From: Nitrospira sp.
GTDB lineage: Bacteria; Nitrospirota; Nitrospiria; Nitrospirales; Nitrospiraceae
Direction: 5' to 3'
DNA: 64,000 bases
Assembly (NCBI GenBank): GCA_029194675.1
Contig: JARFXP010000001.1
Span: 248,001-312,000 of the forward strand
Below, one piece after another: positions 1 to 8,719 of the stretch. The position numbers and the translations under genes are program-made. A model generated the notes under the pieces. That model made no database searches. It had not been told where the DNA came from and saw only the letters and a list, made by a program, of their open reading frames with translations. How positions within the stretch are numbered: position 1 is the stretch's first letter; the number at the start of each line of letters is the position of its first letter.

Positions 1-193
1 GACAGGACCTTGCGATGATCACACGCGGAAACGGCTCTCGTCGTGACACCGAACCGGTTCCATACACCACTGTCTCTTTCGATTCGGATTGTTCTGTCCG
101 CCTGAATCCATTCAACATTTTGTGCCTCTGACTGTTTGAAACAGGAGTATGCTCGCCTGATGAACTGGATTTGGGCGAGAGGAGGCTAGGTCG

Positions 194-1012
194 ATGGAAG
201 CTGTAGATCTCATTCGGATTGGGTCGTACGTGTCTGTTCTCGGCGTGATGGCGACGTGGGAACTGTTGGCGCCACGGCGGAAGCTGACAGCCTCGAAGCT
301 CTGTCGTTGGGGCGGCAATCTGACGATCGTAGTCTTGAACACAGTCATCGCCCGACTGCTGTTCATGGGCGGCGTCGTGGCAACGGCGGCGATGGCGCAG
401 GACCATAGCTGGGGACTCTTGAACTGGGTCGAAGGACCCGTCTGGCTCGAACTCGCCCTGGCGATTGTCGCACTTGATTTCATCATCTATTGGCAACATC
501 AAGTGTTCCATAACGTGCCGATCCTCTGGCGCTTCCATATGATGCATCACTCCGACCTGGACCTGGATGTGACCAGCGGGGTGCGTTTTCACCCGGTGGA
601 GATCATCATCTCAACGGGAGTGAAGGCCCTGTCGGTCCTCGTGCTGGGGGTGGCTCCGCTGGCGATTGTAATCTTCGAGATCGTCTTGAACAGCACGGCC
701 CTGTTCAACCACAGCAATGTTCGGATGCCTCTAGCCCTCGATCGGGTGCTCCGGTGGTTCATCGTCACGCCGGACATGCATCGGATTCACCATTCGACGG
801 ATGTGCGAGAAACTAACAGCAACTATGGATTCAACGTGCCCTGGTGGGATCGCCTGTTCGGCACCTATTGCCCTCAACCGGCCTTGGGACAGACAGGCAT
901 GAAGATCGGCTTGGAGCATCTCGGTCCACCGGTCTGCCTGAACCTCTTCATGATGCTCGGCTTCCCATTCGTGACGCAGTTGGGACGGTACGCAAGCCGT
1001 GCACAATCGTGA
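194..1012 (+). CDS. Sterol desaturase / fatty acid hydroxylase family protein
   Basis: This 272-residue integral membrane protein belongs to the fatty acid hydroxylase superfamily of di-iron oxygenases, which hydroxylate or desaturate lipid substrates in the membrane. The histidine clusters that bind the two irons are visible: HQVFH near residue 103, FHMMHH near residue 114, and MHRIHH near residue 195, with NHSN between. Several hydrophobic stretches (about residues 8-25, 45-70, 82-100 and 140-170) fit membrane helices. The ATG follows GAGAGGAGG at a good distance. It stands alone on the plus strand, convergent with the SDR gene. The substrate cannot be told from sequence. Confidence 0.88.
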   Translation: MEAVDLIRIGSYVSVLGVMATWELLAPRRKLTASKLCRWGGNLTIVVLNTVIARLLFMGGVVATAAMAQDHSWGLLNWVEGPVWLELALAIVALDFIIYWQHQVFHNVPILWRFHMMHHSDLDLDVTSGVRFHPVEIIISTGVKALSVLVLGVAPLAIVIFEIVLNSTALFNHSNVRMPLALDRVLRWFIVTPDMHRIHHSTDVRETNSNYGFNVPWWDRLFGTYCPQPALGQTGMKIGLEHLGPPVCLNLFMMLGFPFVTQLGRYASRAQS

Positions 1013-1097
1013 ATACTGTTCGAACCGACATCACAGTTTAAGGAACACTTGCAGTAAGTTATCCAGCTTGAAGTGGGTCCTTCTTTCCCGCAGCTGA

Positions 1098-1865
1098 TTA
1101 GTTGCGTCCCGCCATCACGCCTCCATCGACATCCCAAATAGCACCGGTTACCCAGGCAGCATCGTCGCTCAGTAAGAATTGGATGGCTCGCGCCACGTCG
1201 TCAGGCGTCCCAATCCGGCCAATTGGGTGAAAACCGTTGAAGGAGGCTAACGTCTTGTCAAGTTGACTGGGTTCGATGAAGGCCTGGTAAATCGGAGTCT
1301 TCACCACAGCCGGAGAGACTGCGTTGACGCGGATATTATGGTCAGCCAACTCCATCGCCATGTGTTGGGTGAGCGCATGCAGTCCTGCTTTCGCCATGGA
1401 ATAGGCAGAGGACGGCGTTGCCTTAATCGCTTGTCGCGCCCACATAGAGCCGATATGCACGATGGAGCCACCGCCGTTGGTGGCCATGTTCTTGGCGACG
1501 GCCTGCGAAATGAAGAAGAGGGCCCGATTCAGATTCAGATACCTGTCGTAGTTCTCGGGGGTGTGATCAAAAAACGGGGTGGGCTTGAAGTATCCCGCCG
1601 CATTCACCAAGTATTTGATATGGCGACTGTGGTGCTCGGCAAACGCAAGAATACGCTGGACATCATTCGGCGCGTACAAGTCGGCGGCAAATGCTTCGAC
1701 GGCTCCAAACGTTGACAGCTCGCGCAGTGCCCTCTCCAGTTTGTCTTGAGACTTGCCGACGATCGTGACCGGGATGTGACGTTCCAACAAGCGCTTTGCG
1801 GTGGCAAGACCGATTCCGCTGGATCCTCCCACGATGAGGGCGACGGGGTGATTCGACTGTTTCAT
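1098..1865 (-). CDS. SDR family oxidoreductase
   Basis: A 255-residue classical short-chain dehydrogenase/reductase of usual family length. The N-terminal Rossmann motif GGSSGIGLA (residues 13-21) binds NAD(P), NAAG is present near residue 88, and the catalytic Ser and Tyr-x-x-x-Lys are in the segment ending [10 protein letters not shown] (about residues 153-162). The C-terminal [11 protein letters not shown] matches the conserved end of many SDRs. It is the last gene of a run of seven minus-strand genes with short gaps, 73 bases after the hydrolase, so it is probably expressed from the promoter near 6340. The substrate is unknown. Confidence 0.9.
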   Translation of the reverse strand: MKQSNHPVALIVGGSSGIGLATAKRLLERHIPVTIVGKSQDKLERALRELSTFGAVEAFAADLYAPNDVQRILAFAEHHSRHIKYLVNAAGYFKPTPFFDHTPENYDRYLNLNRALFFISQAVAKNMATNGGGSIVHIGSMWARQAIKATPSSAYSMAKAGLHALTQHMAMELADHNIRVNAVSPAVVKTPIYQAFIEPSQLDKTLASFNGFHPIGRIGTPDDVARAIQFLLSDDAAWVTGAIWDVDGGVMAGRN

Positions 1866-1938
1866 TGATGACCTCCCATAAACAGGGCCTCAGTCAAGAG
1901 GCGACTCGATACCTTGATGAATGATGAACGATGGACCG

Positions 1939-2796
1939 CTACACCGCGTTGAGTACCGGGTCCTTATGCCTCTGCGCCTGTCCGTCATGGCAGGCACCGC
2001 GATGGGCGTCGAGGAAATGTTCGAGAATGCTAGCGAGATAGACCGGCGTCTCGTCCATCGGGAAGTGGCCGCTATCCGTGATGAAGGTGAGCTCTGCATT
2101 CGGGAACCAGGCCCCCAACGTTTTTCTCAGATGCTCCTCCTGAAAACCGGGAAGATCCTGACGCCCGCCGATCACCAGCACCGGTGTGCCGACCTTGGCT
2201 CCGGGGACCTCCTCAGAAAAGTCGGTTTCCAACCACATCCGGTAATAGCCCTGGACAGCTTCCTTCGTAGAGGTCTGGAGATGCTTGGTTGCTCTCGAGC
2301 TCGCCCAAACAGGTGAAAGTCGTTGCCCTGTCAGCATCAAGAGACCCTGTTCCGTCAGTTCACGCTGGTGAATCAAGTCCCAGAGGAATTTCTTGGTTCC
2401 CTCGTCGGCGGGGTATCCATCCGCCGAGACCGGTGTAATCCCAACAGCACTCTTGATGCGCTTCCTACCGGAGAGCCAGTCATCGAGGATCATGCGTTGC
2501 ATCACCATGACGGACATTGAATGGCCGATAACATGGAACTCCGTCCACCCAAGACTGTCGGCGAAACGAAACGCATCCGCTGCCACCTCGTCTACGGTGT
2601 AGGCGCCGGCAAGATGTCGCGACGTGCCATAGCCTCGCAGATCCGCAAATACATAGGTGTAGCGGTCCTGGTTGAGGTAAGGGATTAGAGGATCGTAACT
2701 TCCCGCATCACCCATCCAGTGATGCAACAGCAGCACGTTCTCGCTGCCTTGCCCATGAGTCGTATGGCCTAAGATGGCCCTCGAAGAATGTGTCAT
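1939..2796 (-). CDS. Alpha/beta fold hydrolase
   Basis: A 285-residue alpha/beta hydrolase. The HHWMG segment (about residues 25-29) fits the oxyanion-hole HG loop, GHSMS (about 91-95) is the nucleophile elbow with catalytic Ser, and the acid and base are in GGRQD and TDSGH toward the C terminus. The ATG at 2796 was chosen over an upstream GTG-type extension because it has AAAGGAG in front of it and overlaps the stop of the membrane protein gene by 4 bases (ATGA), a sign of translational coupling. The family includes haloperoxidases and esterases; the substrate is not predictable. Confidence 0.85.
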   Translation of the reverse strand: MTHSSRAILGHTTHGQGSENVLLLHHWMGDAGSYDPLIPYLNQDRYTYVFADLRGYGTSRHLAGAYTVDEVAADAFRFADSLGWTEFHVIGHSMSVMVMQRMILDDWLSGRKRIKSAVGITPVSADGYPADEGTKKFLWDLIHQRELTEQGLLMLTGQRLSPVWASSRATKHLQTSTKEAVQGYYRMWLETDFSEEVPGAKVGTPVLVIGGRQDLPGFQEEHLRKTLGAWFPNAELTFITDSGHFPMDETPVYLASILEHFLDAHRGACHDGQAQRHKDPVLNAV

Positions 2797-3248
2797 GATC
2801 GCGATGCTCCTTTCTCGAATTGGCGTCGAGCAACAACTTCGTGCTGCGCCCGTTTGGATGACAGATAGATCCACACATCACGGATGTCGAAGATCAAGGA
2901 GATCCCGATGCTGAGGGACAGCACGAGAAGATACCCGGCAAACGGCCCCTCGGTCTGTTGAAGTTGAATGATGAGATACCCCAGCAAGGGAATCCAAAAT
3001 ACGTGTCCCAAGCCGAGGATCCGTGCGAAACCGAATACCGCATACAGCCCCATCATCAGCATGGCCGACAGCATGAAGACGACCAGGATGAGTTTGGCCA
3101 GCGGTTCGCTCCAAAATGCGAGGCTGGCCATATTGATCACCATCAGGGCGAAGACCCAGCCCGCAACCCAGGCCGGCTGGTCCAACAACTCGCTGAAGAA
3201 CCACAGGGGATTTCGCAGTGGAGCACGTGGCGGCGTTGTCCTGTTCAT
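2793..3248 (-). CDS. Small multi-pass membrane protein
   Basis: A 151-residue protein with four hydrophobic segments (about residues 25-46, 52-76, 80-98 and 103-122) and a basic C-terminal tail, so an inner-membrane protein. I do not recognise the family. The ATG at 3248 is preceded by AAGGAGGA at the right distance and is preferred over a start 12 codons upstream. Its stop overlaps the hydrolase start (ATGA), so the two are probably co-translated. It sits between an ABC substrate-binding protein and a hydrolase; no permease or ATPase genes are nearby, so it may act alone. Confidence 0.72.
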   Translation of the reverse strand: MNRTTPPRAPLRNPLWFFSELLDQPAWVAGWVFALMVINMASLAFWSEPLAKLILVVFMLSAMLMMGLYAVFGFARILGLGHVFWIPLLGYLIIQLQQTEGPFAGYLLVLSLSIGISLIFDIRDVWIYLSSKRAQHEVVARRQFEKGASRS

Positions 3249-3293
3249 ATTCAATCCTCCTTGGTGATCGCGACACATAGTCATTGCGAGAAC

Positions 3294-4538
3294 TCACGAA
3301 AGCCGACATTGAGACTGATCGGATGGGCTCGCAACCAAATCGCCCGGGACCGTGGCCAATAGTTGGTAGTGACCCAGCCCCAGCTCCTTGCCATAGGCTT
3401 TTCCAACCAGCACGTCCTGCACATGCTGGTGGTCGTCGGCGCGGAAGTAGGAGCGTCCCTCCTTTAAGCCGTCGAACTCATGCCCCTTCAACGCCTTGAT
3501 GACCGCCTGCGTGTCGGTTGTGCCGGCCCGTTGGACTGTTTCTAGAATCTGCGTCATGGCCGCATAGCCGTGGTAGCAGCGGGAGGTCGGGGTGTGGTTG
3601 TACTTATCGATGACGCCTTGAATGAACCGCTTGGAGCTATCCCGGTTGATTTTTGGATCCCAGATCAACCCCCAGATGCCGGCATGGTCGGCGTAGCCAA
3701 GCGGGCGTCCAATCTGTTCGCCGCTGATCATCCCACCGACACCGATCTGTTCTTTGGCCAGCTCAAGTCTGCTATAGGCCTTCAGAGCATGAACAAGATC
3801 CCAGCCATAGAGATTCAGAATCACGGCACTCGGTTTTGCCGTCTTGGTCTGAGCCATCGCGCTTGTGAAGTCAGTGGTCCCGAAGGGCGTACTGACCGAG
3901 CCGAGCACGTCGCCACCCTCGGCTACGAGCGCGTCGGTCATGGCCTGTTCCGCCGCTCGGCCATCCATCGTGTCGGCAGTGACCATGAACCAACGATTCC
4001 CATAGGCCTTCACGAGATGGGGCGTGACGGCTTTGGACAACATCCGAGCGTTCGGCATGAATATGAAGGTGTGTGAGTTGCAACCGGTTCCCGTCAGCTC
4101 TGGAACATGCGCCCCGGTCACCATGAAGAGTGTGTTTTCCGCTTTCGCGAGATCGGCGACTGCAAGGGCAACCTCTCCATTCAAGGTCCCCATCAAGAAG
4201 TCCACACGGTCTTCTTTGATAAGTTTGGCGGCAGCCTTGAGCCCTGTCCGGACATTCGAGGCATCGTCGGCCTCCACAAGTCTCACCGGTCGTCCCAACA
4301 CTCCGCCGCTCTTGTTGAAACGCTCCACTGCCACAGTCGCGCCGTGTACGTCGTGAATGGAGGACGTGCTGTACGGACCGGAGAGCGGATCGATGATCCC
4401 GACCTTGATCGGTTCTGAGGCATGGGCGATAGCTCCTGACCTTGCGGACTGGAGTAAGTCGGTCAAGCCTCCGAACGCGAGCGCGCAACCCGTTGCGGTT
4501 GTGAACTTCAGAAATCTTCGACGCGAAATATGATGCAT
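3294..4538 (-). CDS. ABC transporter substrate-binding protein, branched-chain amino acid/urea type
   Basis: A 414-residue periplasmic binding protein of the type I fold (Peripla_BP_6, LivK/UrtA/AmiC group). The N terminus has a Tat signal with RRRFLKF followed by a hydrophobic core, so it is exported folded. The mature part starts at about IKVGIIDPLSGPYS, which is typical of this family. No membrane permease or ATPase genes lie next to it, so it may be an orphan receptor or serve a transporter encoded elsewhere. It is in the middle of the minus-strand operon, 45 bases before the membrane protein. The ligand is unknown; short-chain amides, urea or amino acids are family options. Confidence 0.87.
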   Translation of the reverse strand: MHHISRRRFLKFTTATGCALAFGGLTDLLQSARSGAIAHASEPIKVGIIDPLSGPYSTSSIHDVHGATVAVERFNKSGGVLGRPVRLVEADDASNVRTGLKAAAKLIKEDRVDFLMGTLNGEVALAVADLAKAENTLFMVTGAHVPELTGTGCNSHTFIFMPNARMLSKAVTPHLVKAYGNRWFMVTADTMDGRAAEQAMTDALVAEGGDVLGSVSTPFGTTDFTSAMAQTKTAKPSAVILNLYGWDLVHALKAYSRLELAKEQIGVGGMISGEQIGRPLGYADHAGIWGLIWDPKINRDSSKRFIQGVIDKYNHTPTSRCYHGYAAMTQILETVQRAGTTDTQAVIKALKGHEFDGLKEGRSYFRADDHQHVQDVLVGKAYGKELGLGHYQLLATVPGDLVASPSDQSQCRLS

Positions 4539-4595
4539 GGGTCCTGTCTCCTCTACGTTGGCAGCGGCGGAAGCCCGACCGCATCCACCGCTCTT

Positions 4596-5195
4596 CTAAG
4601 CTCGAACTGAGCCGAGCTGCGCTTCTAACTCGGCGATGCGGGATTTCAATGGAGCCATGGCTTCCTCCACCTCGTCGAGGGAATAGCGCGGGGTGATGTA
4701 CTTCGGGCAGTTCCAGTCGTAGGACACCACTTCGATGGTGACGACCCGCTCGACCTTGTTTCGGATGTCCCCCTGCGCGAGCCGCTCGGCGAGAGCCGTA
4801 TTCTCCCGGACATCTTCTACCCGCGCATGACCGAGGATCTTCAACCGTGCCCGGTTCTTATAGTCCACGAGAAACAAGGCCACCCGGTCGTTCATGTGAA
4901 CATTCCCCGTACTCAGCAGTTGCCGGTTCCCCCGATAATCGGCAAATGCGAGTGTGATGGGATCAAGCACCTTCAGGAAGCCTTTCGGCCCGCCCCTGTG
5001 CTGGACATACGGCCAACCTTGTTCACTAATTGAGCCCAGATAGAAACTGTCACGATCCGCGATAAAGCGGGCTTCAGCCTCGCCGAGCGGATCGCGGTCA
5101 GGAACATCGCTGAACATCGGCGCATGTCCGTAGTACCGTTGCTGCGCCGAGCGGACCGACTCGGTCATCGTCATCTGCAGATATTTCATCGCCAT
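4596..5195 (-). CDS. Pyridoxamine 5'-phosphate oxidase family (flavin split-barrel) protein
   Basis: A 199-residue protein of the PNPOx-like split-barrel fold, which binds FMN or related cofactors. The segments FIADRDSFYLGSISEQGWPY and GGPKGFLKVLD fit the family core, followed by NVHMNDRVALFLVDY and a beta-rich C-terminal part. A short charged helix (residues about 175-199) ends the protein. The ATG at 5195 has GGAGGG in front, so the longer reading from 5249 is less likely. It lies 57 bases upstream of the binding-protein gene in the same operon. Function is known only at the family level; general stress roles have been proposed for related proteins. Confidence 0.85.
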   Translation of the reverse strand: MAMKYLQMTMTESVRSAQQRYYGHAPMFSDVPDRDPLGEAEARFIADRDSFYLGSISEQGWPYVQHRGGPKGFLKVLDPITLAFADYRGNRQLLSTGNVHMNDRVALFLVDYKNRARLKILGHARVEDVRENTALAERLAQGDIRNKVERVVTIEVVSYDWNCPKYITPRYSLDEVEEAMAPLKSRIAELEAQLGSVRA

Positions 5196-5262
5196 CGTCT
5201 TGCCCTCCGTCGGGGGAGGGAAGGCGGCCTGAGACCGTCTCCCCACCACCCCTGCTGGTCGA

Positions 5263-5637
5263 TCAAAACACCACCACGCTCCATCCGTCTGCCAGGTAGC
5301 GCCTGAGGCTCAAGAGGCCCGCAGTTCCCGGCAAGGCGTTGTCGTTCACGCTCGCCACTCCACACGACTTCACGCTGTCCGTCGCCCCAAACACCTCGGC
5401 ACATGCGCACGACGCGCCCTGCACCACATCGCGTACGGATTGATAGAGCGCATGGGCCGGGTGCGTCAGCTTGGTCAGCTCCGCCGGCCATCTGGTGCCT
5501 GGCCCATTGAACACCACGGCGACGTCGTCGCCTTTCTGCTTGGATTCAGCGGCTAGGGCGAGCGCATTGAACACGCGTCCCAGCGCTTCTTCGGCACCGC
5601 TCTTGGGATCGGACAATATGACGATTGCTGTTTTCAT
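5263..5637 (-). CDS. DsrE-like family protein (paralogue 1)
   Basis: A 124-residue protein resembling the DsrE/DsrF-like fold, a small alpha/beta sulfur-relay or regulatory family. The start MKTAIVILSDPKSG forms the first strand; VAVVFNGPGTRWPAEL, the Cys-containing CACAEVFGA and a terminal SVVVF complete the pattern. It is clearly paralogous to the protein at 10204-10560, which shares the order VFNALA-(V/L)xFxGxGxxW-C-A-VxxCGV. The ATG at 5637 has GGAGGA upstream. It lies between the AhpD-like and flavin-binding genes in the operon. Two Cys clusters suggest redox or thiol-transfer chemistry, but this is inference. Confidence 0.78.
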   Translation of the reverse strand: MKTAIVILSDPKSGAEEALGRVFNALALAAESKQKGDDVAVVFNGPGTRWPAELTKLTHPAHALYQSVRDVVQGASCACAEVFGATDSVKSCGVASVNDNALPGTAGLLSLRRYLADGWSVVVF

Positions 5638-5706
5638 TGCTTCCTCCGTTCTCAACATCTCAGCGAACAAAATGTTGTCTCTTAACACTCCCTGAACGTC
5701 TCGCTT

Positions 5707-6276
5707 CTACCCGCAGGCGCAGGACGAGGCAGCGCACCCGCTGGTGAGTGAGACCTCCGGAAAGTCAATGACGGTCCCGGCGATGTGGTTGATGTAATTG
5801 CTGAAAATATTCAGCGCGACATGCGCCACGGTCTCGACGATGTCTCCGTCGGTCAGCCCGGCCTGGCGCGCCTGATCGAGTCCTGCCGCCCCAAGTTCCC
5901 CGCGTTGCACCACAATACTCTGTGCCAGTTTCAAGATGGCATCCGTGCGAGGATCCACTGCCGCAGCCGTCCTGGCATCGGCGAGGTCCTGCTGCGTCAA
6001 GCCCAGCTTACCGCCGATGAACGAATGGGCGCTGAGGCAATAGGCGCAGCGATTGGTCTCGGCGACGGTGAGCGCAATCTGTTCGCGGAGCTTCGGAGAA
6101 AAGCTTCCGTCCCCAAGGGCGGCGCTGAAGTTGAGATAGCCCTGGAGCGCAGCCGGCGCGTTGCCCAAGACGCGAATCAGATTCGGGACCACGCCTAACT
6201 TCTTTTGGACTCCCTCGAAGAGCGTCTTGGCTGGGCCGGTGGCTGTCTGCGGATCGAGTTGTGCGATGCGAGTCAT
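5707..6276 (-). CDS. Carboxymuconolactone decarboxylase / AhpD-fold peroxidase-like protein
   Basis: A 189-residue AhpD-fold protein of the uncharacterised peroxidase-related branch. The active-site motif is ETNRCAYCLSAHSFIG (about residues 71-86), where the CxxC pair and the following His are expected to act in thiol-dependent peroxide or alkylhydroperoxide chemistry. The C terminus ends in a Cys-rich tail, SGCAASSCACG, absent from its relative at 8720-9283. It is the first gene of the minus-strand operon and has AGGAGG before the ATG. The candidate sigma-54 promoter lies about 60 bases upstream. Confidence 0.87.
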   Translation of the reverse strand: MTRIAQLDPQTATGPAKTLFEGVQKKLGVVPNLIRVLGNAPAALQGYLNFSAALGDGSFSPKLREQIALTVAETNRCAYCLSAHSFIGGKLGLTQQDLADARTAAAVDPRTDAILKLAQSIVVQRGELGAAGLDQARQAGLTDGDIVETVAHVALNIFSNYINHIAGTVIDFPEVSLTSGCAASSCACG

Positions 6277-6336
6277 GATACCTCCTTAAACGGTGTGGGT
6301 TGCCCGCGCTTCAAGTACGCGATTGATCATCCTATT

Positions 6337-6354
6337 CAGCAGTAACTGTACCTT
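6337..6354 (-). promoter_or_regulatory. Candidate sigma-54 (-24/-12) promoter of the seven-gene operon
   Basis: On the minus strand the sequence AGGTACAGTTACTGCTG has GG (6352-6351) and GC (6340-6339) separated by exactly 10 bases, the invariant layout of sigma-54 promoters. It matches consensus only partly elsewhere. The predicted start of transcription is about 50 bases before the first gene of the operon (ATG 6276). The presence of a divergent sigma-54 activator next door supports it. Confidence 0.45.
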
Positions 6355-6419
6355 AGTGCATGAATCTCTAAATCATTGATAGTACGATCGTTTGTTAATT
6401 CATTTACAAAATAGATCGA

Positions 6420-6473
6420 TACGAGTATTCGTAATCTACGATTGTTCGTTGTATTTCATCTCGAAATCTCGTA
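6420..6473. promoter_or_regulatory. Three inverted-repeat sites, possible enhancer sites for the adjacent activator
   Basis: Three copies of the pattern TACGA-N4-TCGTA occur in 54 bases: 6420-6433 is perfect (TACGAGTATTCGTA), 6437-6450 reads TACGATTGTTCGTT, and 6460-6473 reads CTCGAAATCTCGTA. A spacer-less relative, TACGATCGT, is at 6383-6391. They are about 95-145 bases upstream of the predicted sigma-54 transcription start and just ahead of the activator's own ATG, fitting enhancer binding and autoregulation. Binding by the neighbouring activator is inferred. Confidence 0.5.
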
Positions 6474-6484
6474 GTTTGAGTCCT

Positions 6485-8083
6485 ATGAATCCCAAACAGC
6501 TTCCCCAGGTGATGGTGACCACCGCGCGTCACCGCGGGCTGTGTGATGTCCTGCGATCTATCACCGACGGCATCGCCCAATGTCCGAATACCGTTCTGAC
6601 ACGCATCTGGTTGGTCGAACCGGATGCGATCTGCGACCTGTGCCGAAGCCGAAAGGATCTTCCTACGGGTGAACGATCACTGCACCTCGTCGCTAGTGCC
6701 GGCATTCCCGGTGACCCGCAAGCCGACTACAGCCGCCTCGACGGCTCTTTTCACAGATTTCCCCTAGGCGAACCCAAAATCGGGCGCGTGGCTGCGACGG
6801 GGGAGCCGCTCTGGCTGGCCGGACTGCAAGGCAACGAAGAGTGGATGGCACACCCGGCTTGGTTTACGCAGGAGGGAGTCAGAACCTTCGCGGCGCAGCC
6901 ATTGATCTACCGAGGCGAGATTCTTGGAGTCCTGGGGCTCTTCGACCGAGGTCTGCTCAACGAGGAAGCCTTTGAGTGGTTGCGGATCTTCGCTGATTAC
7001 GCGGCGGTGAGCATCGCGAACGCCAAGGCCTATGAGGAGATCGATCGTCTTCGTGCTCGTTTGGAAGAGGAGAACCTCTATCTGCGCGAGGAAGTCACAG
7101 CGGCCCTGGGGATGGGAGAATTCGTCGGCGAGAGTCAGGCGCTGCAGCATGTTCTGCGCCAAGTGGAGTTGGTCGCTCCGACTGATGCGGCAGTCTTGAT
7201 TACCGGCGAGAGCGGAACCGGCAAGGAACTGGTCGCGCGCGCGATTCACGACCGGAGCCCGCGCAAAGACCGAGCCTTGATCAAAGTGAACTGTAGCGCC
7301 GTCCCGGATACCTTGTTCGAGAGTGAGTTTTTCGGTCATGTGAAAGGCGCCTTTACCGGAGCGCTGGCCGATCGCCCGGGCCGTTTCGAAATGGCCGATC
7401 ATGGCACCCTCTTTCTCGACGAGATCGGTGAAGTGCCGCTCCCGATGCAAGCCAAATTACTGCGTGTGCTCCAGGAAGGAGAGTTCGAACGCGTCGGGGA
7501 AACCAAGACACGCAAGGTGAACGTGCGGATCGTCGCCGCGACGAACCGGGATCTGAAGCAGGAAGCCGAGGCAGGCCGATTCCGTGAGGATTTGTTCTAC
7601 CGCCTCAGCGTGTTCCCGATCCACATTCCCCCGCTGCGTGAGCGCCGTGAAGACATTCCGAAGCTGGCCGTCCATTTCATCGCACAGAGCGCCAAACGGA
7701 TGAACCGCCGATCCCCTCGATTAACCCAGGCGGCCTTAAGCCAACTGGCCGCCCACCACTGGCCGGGGAACGTACGAGAACTCCAAAACGTCGTGGAGCG
7801 CGCCGTCATTCTTTCTCAAGGGCGCACCCTGGACATTCATCTTCAACCCGCTCCCTCTCGTAACTCGACAACACCTTCACCGTCACCTCTCACCGCATCG
7901 CAAGTGGCAACTCGACAAGATTGGAGACGGCAGGAGCAGGAGAACATCGCGCAGGCCTTGCGACTCACGAAAGGCAAGATTTTCGGACCGGACGGTGCTG
8001 CCGTCTTATTGGGCATGAAGCCGACGACGCTGGCGTCGCGCATCAAGGCGCTGGGAATCAAGAAAACGAAACCGGATCTCTGA
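6485..8083 (+). CDS. Sigma-54-dependent transcriptional activator with GAF sensor domain
   Basis: A 532-residue enhancer-binding protein. Residues about 15-180 look like a GAF sensor domain, with a CDLCRSR segment that could bind a metal or ligand. Residues about 205-440 are the AAA+ sigma-54 activation domain, with Walker A GESGTGKE, the sigma-54-contacting loop GAFTGA, and Walker B LFLDEIGEVP. The C-terminal Fis-type helix-turn-helix is at about residues 490-530. The ATG at 6485 is preferred; 31 more in-frame upstream codons cover the inverted repeats and are less family-like. It is divergent from the AhpD-led operon and probably activates it. Confidence 0.93.
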   Translation: MNPKQLPQVMVTTARHRGLCDVLRSITDGIAQCPNTVLTRIWLVEPDAICDLCRSRKDLPTGERSLHLVASAGIPGDPQADYSRLDGSFHRFPLGEPKIGRVAATGEPLWLAGLQGNEEWMAHPAWFTQEGVRTFAAQPLIYRGEILGVLGLFDRGLLNEEAFEWLRIFADYAAVSIANAKAYEEIDRLRARLEEENLYLREEVTAALGMGEFVGESQALQHVLRQVELVAPTDAAVLITGESGTGKELVARAIHDRSPRKDRALIKVNCSAVPDTLFESEFFGHVKGAFTGALADRPGRFEMADHGTLFLDEIGEVPLPMQAKLLRVLQEGEFERVGETKTRKVNVRIVAATNRDLKQEAEAGRFREDLFYRLSVFPIHIPPLRERREDIPKLAVHFIAQSAKRMNRRSPRLTQAALSQLAAHHWPGNVRELQNVVERAVILSQGRTLDIHLQPAPSRNSTTPSPSPLTASQVATRQDWRRQEQENIAQALRLTKGKIFGPDGAAVLLGMKPTTLASRIKALGIKKTKPDL

Positions 8084-8239
8084 CTGCACCATCTCGCCTC
8101 CGGCATGGCCGCAATCGACATGGGCTGATCCCTTTTTTGTTTCTTTCTGTTCGCTACAGCTCGGTACACGCCTGTCAGCCGACGGTCTTGGCCGGAGCCT
8201 TCCACGTCTGCGCAGCAAACTGCGGATCTTGAGCACACC

Positions 8240-8674
8240 CTATTTCCCTGACGGACTACGATTCAAGCCTCTGATCATCGGGTCACCCTCCACACGCCGT
8301 CCCCACCATGGGTCAGGGTGATGAGCGGGGCTATGTACGCTGTTGGATGAATGATCGCGAACGTCGCTGAATGACGGAGGGGTGTTCCCAGAGCGCGCCG
8401 ACTCGTGCGACCTATTACGATCGGTTTCGGTTGTCGCCCTGCTCTCCTGTGTTTCTCTAGAGTCTCTCACACGTTCGTCCATGCCAAATCGGTCATCACG
8501 ACCACGCCGGTGGTCGGCCACGGTCTGAATCATGGAGTTCTGTTCGAACCAGGGTTGACTGACCTCAGCACGATCCTTCCAGCTCGCTCCGAACCCAGGC
8601 CACGTATCGGCTGAGGCCGACGCAGGGACGGTGAACCACACAACCGACACCAGACACAGACATATGTTTCGCAT
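8240..8674 (-). CDS. Hypothetical secreted protein
   Basis: A 144-residue protein with a clear N-terminal signal peptide (MRNICLCLVSVVWFTVPASASA) and a polar, Arg/Ser/Asp-rich remainder without hydrophobic segments, predicted to be periplasmic or extracellular and probably flexible. I recognise no family. GGGGAGG lies just upstream of two adjacent ATG codons (8677 and 8674); the second has better spacing. It lies 45 bases downstream of the AhpD-like gene at 8720 and may be co-transcribed with it. Confidence 0.5.
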   Translation of the reverse strand: MRNICLCLVSVVWFTVPASASADTWPGFGASWKDRAEVSQPWFEQNSMIQTVADHRRGRDDRFGMDERVRDSRETQESRATTETDRNRSHESARSGNTPPSFSDVRDHSSNSVHSPAHHPDPWWGRRVEGDPMIRGLNRSPSGK

Positions 8675-8719
8675 CATCAACCTCCCCTCTGAGACCTGCC
8701 TGCTCACGTGATAGCTCAC

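Noticed and set aside
5186..5491. Extra frame overlapping the DsrE-like gene
   Set aside because: It is a shadow of the DsrE-like gene with a repetitive Arg/Gly-rich product and no ribosome site.
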